Shown here piece after piece: positions 40,030 to 42,500 of a DNA stretch of 42,500 bases; positions within the stretch are counted from its first letter, which is position 1; the number at the start of each line of letters is the position of its first letter. Made by a program: the position numbers and the translations under genes. The notes under the pieces were generated by a model, which was given only the letters and a program-made list of their open reading frames with translations, ran no database searches and was not told the origin of the DNA. This stretch comes from Symbiodinium natans (Eukaryota; Sar; Dinophyceae; Suessiales; Symbiodiniaceae): assembly GCA_905221605.1 (NCBI GenBank), contig CAJNDS010002807.1, forward strand, positions 101,676-144,175. The letters run 5' to 3'.

Positions 40030-40345
40030 AAACCCTAAACCCTAAACCCTAAACCCTAAACCCTAACCCCTAACCCCTAAACCCTAAACCCTAAACCCTA
40101 AACCCTAAACCCTAAACCCTAAACCCTAAACCCTAAACCCTAAACCCTAAACCCTAAACCCTAAACCCTAAACCCTAAACCCTAAACCCTAAACCCTAAC
40201 GCCTAAACCCTAAACCCTAAACCCTAAACCCTAAACCCTAAACCCTAAACCCTAAACCCTAAACCCTAAACCCTAAACCCTAAACCCTAAACCCTAAACC
40301 CTAAACCCTAAACCCTAAACCCTAAACCCTACACCCTAACCCCTA
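40030..40345. repeat. Long CCCTAAA tract (~315 bp)
   Basis: Nearly perfect CCCTAAA units with a few CCCCTAA variants, ending where the alternating ~20-bp repeat begins. Confidence 0.98.
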
Positions 40346-40359
40346 AACCACTCGTTCAT

Positions 40360-40795
40360 ATATAATATAAATTTTTATGACTTGCGGCAAGGTCATAATA
40401 TTTAGGCGGCAAGGTCATATAATTTAGTGGGCAAGTCATATATTTACGGCCAGGTCATATTTTTAGTGGGCAAGGGTCCTTGCTAAAATACCTTGCCCCT
40501 AAATCTCTGACCCTGGCCCCCTAAAGGGCGACTGCCACAATATATGACCTTGCCCTCTAAATATATGACCTTCCCGACACTATATGACCGTGCCCGCTAA
40601 TGTATTGCCGGTGCCAGGTCATATATTTGCGCAAGGTCATATTTTAGCGGGCAAGGTCCTATATTTAATCGGGGCAGGTCTATATTTAGCGGGCAAGTTC
40701 ATTAATATTTAGCGGGCAGGTCATCTCTTTAGCGTGCAAGGTCATAATATTTAGCGGCAAGTCTATTATTAGCGGCAAGGTATATAGTTAGTGCC
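40360..40795. repeat. ~20-bp repeat in alternating orientation
   Basis: The unit is ggcaaggtcatatatttagc with much variation. It runs forward at 40378-40475, as reverse complement (tatatgaccttgccc) at about 40485-40605, then forward again to 40795. The orientation switches would allow large foldbacks. Confidence 0.9.
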
Positions 40796-40935
40796 CCACC
40801 CCCCCCCCACCACCACCCCCCCACCCCCCCCCACCCCCCCCACGACCCCCCACCCCCCCCCACCCCCACCCCACCCCCCCCCCCCCCCCACAACCCCCCC
40901 TCGCCCCCCCCCTCCCCCTCAACCCCCCTCGACAT
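40796..40935. repeat. C-rich block (i-motif/G4-capable)
   Basis: About 140 bases of C runs of 4-11 broken by single A or T; the other strand is a long series of G runs. Confidence 0.95.
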
Positions 40936-41152
40936 GAAGTGTAAATCAAAAAGGGTAGGGTGGGGAAGCCCTCTTGTCAAGATGGTTCCAAAGAAGACGT
41001 TTCTGAATGACCGCTCCTGGTTTTGCAAAGAGTCAGAGAGACTCATGGCTTGCAAAGAATAGTTCCGAATGACCTCGCCTGTTTTTTTAGGCCCCTGGCC
41101 CCTCACATCTATTCCAGAAACTCAAGATGGCCTTGCAAATGTGATAAATCAT

Positions 41153-41358
41153 ATCCATTCTGTTGAACCACTTTGGTTTTCTTTCCGCTTAAACAGAAAC
41201 TTGGTGTTACCAAATCCATTCTGTGACACGTTTGGTTTTCTTGCCCTGAAACAGAAACAGGTGGTTAATCCTAATCCATTCTGTTGACCACGTTTTGTTT
41301 TCTTGTCCGCGTCGAAACCGAAACTGTTGGTTACCCGATCCATTCTGTTGACCACGTC
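41153..41358. repeat. ~62-bp tandem repeat, 3.3 copies
   Basis: Units start with atccattctgttga at 41153, 41214 (shortened), 41274 and 41338, and contain ggttttcttgccc-like and gaaacagaaac-like words. Diverged 10-20 %. Confidence 0.85.
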
Positions 41359-41449
41359 CCCAGAGAAGAAGGAGGTTGGTATTTCCAATGCGTTGAAACG
41401 TGTCTGACGTGGGTAGGTAAAACGTCTTTGAGTATGAGCAAAAAACCTT

Positions 41450-41560
41450 TATTTTTCTTATGTTGTATGGGATTCTTGTGGCTGGTGGTTTTTTTCCTTT
41501 GCCTGAACACACTGCTGCCTATAACATGCTTCGAACTGAGATGCTGAACCCTAAACCGAA
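41450..41560. repeat. Diverged copy of the palindrome's outer end
   Basis: From tttatttttcttatg to gagatgctgaaccctaaac it aligns with 24561-24671: shared tgttatgggtttcttg-like, ggtggtttttttcc and a final 19-base identity gagatgctgaaccctaaac. In both places the similarity ends in CCCTAAA repeat. Confidence 0.65.
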
Positions 41561-41609
41561 CCCTAACCCTAACCCTAAACCCTAAATCCTAAACCCTAAA
41601 CCGCACAAG

Positions 41610-41669
41610 GTGGAAATGCTCGCCCTTTCGAGGCGGTCTCCAGTGAGGGCTTCAAGTGGAGCTGTTTCT
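41610..41669 (+). CDS. Exon candidate
   Basis: ccgcacaag, then GNARPFEAVSSEGFKWSCF, then T|GCCTTG. A second frame (VEMLALSRRSPVRASSGAVS) is also open. Confidence 0.4.
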
Positions 41670-42500
41670 GCCTTGGTTTTGGGTTTCAGGGTTTGGTGTT
41701 TAGGTTAGGAAACATTGCGGGCGTAAGGTGTTGAAATTCATGGCCTAGCAAAATTGTACACTAACCCTACCCGACCCCTTAACCCTGACCTAACCCCTAA
41801 CCCCTTTACGGCCCCAACCCCCACCCCCCTCCCCCCCCAACCAAACACAATTACAAAAAAGCAGAACTCCCGCAAATATTGAATTGTAGGTTGATATTGA
41901 ACGATCTCCACTTCCATCAAGATTGCCCTTGCCTAGCGCCCGACCTGGAGCTACGCAGACATCACATTTCTTAGGGTTTCTTCCTGATTAATTTCGGTAG
42001 GCTTTTTGGGGCCTGGAACCGCCAACCCAACCCCTAAGCAAGGCAGGGTCTTTCTTTGTGGTCCAGGATGTATACTTACTTGGGTTTAGGGTTTAGACTC
42101 ACTGGGAATGAACCTTTAAACTTTATCACTTTATAATTTTTAGGGGTCTCTATTTCATACTAGGGAAGCTAAAAGTTAAACCTTTATTGGGGTTTAAGCA
42201 GCAAACCAATTTCAGCGGTGTTAATGCGAATGTCCAAGGTTTTCAGTAAGCTATCCGTTCTTTGGGATTCTGCGTTATGGTTCTTATGGTGCAGGGTGTC
42301 TTGCGTCTTTAAAAGCCGAGTGCATCAGATGGCTTGTACGAGTTGTTTTTTTTCTCAGCCAAACGGTAATTTCACAAAAAGCCTCTGAACAACCTATTCG
42401 AAGCCTTGGGGTTTCCGAAATTTGGGTACCTGATTGGGGTAATTATCATACGGGTTAATTCCTATCTTATGGGCTAAGCTAGCGCAGCAGCAACCGACCT
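41670..42500. other. AT-richer end of the window
   Basis: Degenerate telomere-like CCCTAAC words (41760-41800), a C-rich run (41818-41838) and unique sequence. A strong pyrimidine tract with ctcag near 42357 is followed by PNGNFTKSL and TGA, possibly one more exon. Nothing else recognised. Confidence 0.35.

Larger units (their letters stand above)
1..42500. repeat. Interstitial telomere-type (TTTAGGG/CCCTAAA) tracts throughout
   Basis: About 95 tracts of 20-340 bases are scattered over the whole window, one per ~450 bases. G-rich strand on +: 1-126, 870-928, 2187-2279, 4133-4222, 6003-6070, 8497-8640, 8960-9025, 10016-10095, 10552-10617, 10689-10734, 11245-11397, 11562-11660, 15517-15635, 18020-18270, 20724-20850, 21256-21320, 22527-22770, 25110-25195, 25787-25890, 27190-27320, 28604-28668, 28808-28888, 30241-30302, 31062-31137, 32477-32571, 33885-33950, 34962-35080, 37246-37317, 39449-39555, 39895-39965. 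C-rich strand on +: 231-330, 1557-1666, 1780-1908, 2488-2600, 5792-5910, 6769-6834, 7622-7713, 7815-7907, 8250-8397, 12265-12450, 16870-16955, 17043-17240, 17783-17932, 18463-18600, 19783-19986, 20935-21140, 24660-24748, 24860-25003, 25490-25660, 26020-26360, 28345-28515, 29505-29750, 30447-30605, 32251-32355, 35732-35833, 38318-38516, 39162-39352, 39716-39790, 40030-40340. Many carry point variants (TTTGGGG, TTCAGGG, CCCTAAG, CCCCTAAA). Where genes can be rebuilt, the tracts lie in introns. Confidence 0.97.

Noticed and set aside
40729-41106. 125-codon glycine-rich frame on the - strand
   Set aside because: Mostly the C-rich block read as poly-Gly/Val/Trp, with no motif.

Overview
The window looks like nuclear DNA of a dinoflagellate (confidence about 0.75). 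Three observations point there. TTTAGGG-type telomeric repeat occurs in about 95 interstitial tracts, in both orientations, across all 42.5 kb. The genes I can rebuild consist of very small exons joined by introns that begin mostly with GC (sometimes GA or GT) and end AG, usually AG|G. Every exon I can assign to a family lies on the + strand, as in the unidirectional gene arrays known from dinoflagellates. No tRNA, rRNA, CRISPR array, prokaryotic operon or spliced-leader relic was seen. Conventional ORF calling fails here because exons are 9-130 bases long; most long open frames are translations of the repeats.

Reading the islands between repeat tracts for 'AG | open frame | GC/GT/GA' shows coding exons almost throughout. 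Two genes can be rebuilt with consistent phase. One is an ABA4-like DUF4281 membrane protein gene, with exons at 6083-6116, 6645-6704, 7918-7967, 8403-8474 and 8889-8927 (its 5' part was not found). The other is a DCN1/DCUN1-type cullin-neddylation gene of 14 exons, 30025-36599, with an N-terminal UBA-like domain, a PONY domain and a 9-base micro-exon. Fibronectin type III-like pieces occur at about 17.9-25.1 kb and 37.7-39.7 kb, suggesting one or two FN3-repeat proteins flanking DCN1. About 30 more exon candidates are listed without a family.

Layout: 0.3-5.4 kb, exon candidates of an unidentified gene or genes; 6.1-8.9 kb, ABA4-like gene; 9.5-12.5 kb, exon candidates; 13.0-14.9 kb, CCHC zinc-knuckle frame followed by CTA/ACC triplet expansions and a perfect 27-bp hairpin; 15.2-29.9 kb, many exon candidates including FN3-like ones, interrupted at 21.3-24.66 kb by a 3.3-kb imperfect palindrome with 9 and 16 copies of a 53/54-bp minisatellite in its arms and a small FN3-like exon in its loop; 30.0-36.6 kb, DCN1-like gene; 37-39.7 kb, further exons; 39.7-42.5 kb, long CCCTAAA tract, alternating ~20-bp repeat, C-rich block, 62-bp tandem repeat and a last exon candidate.

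The main biological point is that telomeric repeat is intron filling here. In two places a 93-bp block of pure TTTAGGG/CCCTAAA lies between direct duplications of exon-edge sequence (20 bp and 10 bp) that contain the 3' splice acceptor, so the insertion is removed by splicing. Other introns hold short inverted-repeat elements, several just upstream of the 3' splice site. This suggests that telomeric-repeat insertions and introner-like hairpins have been making or enlarging introns.
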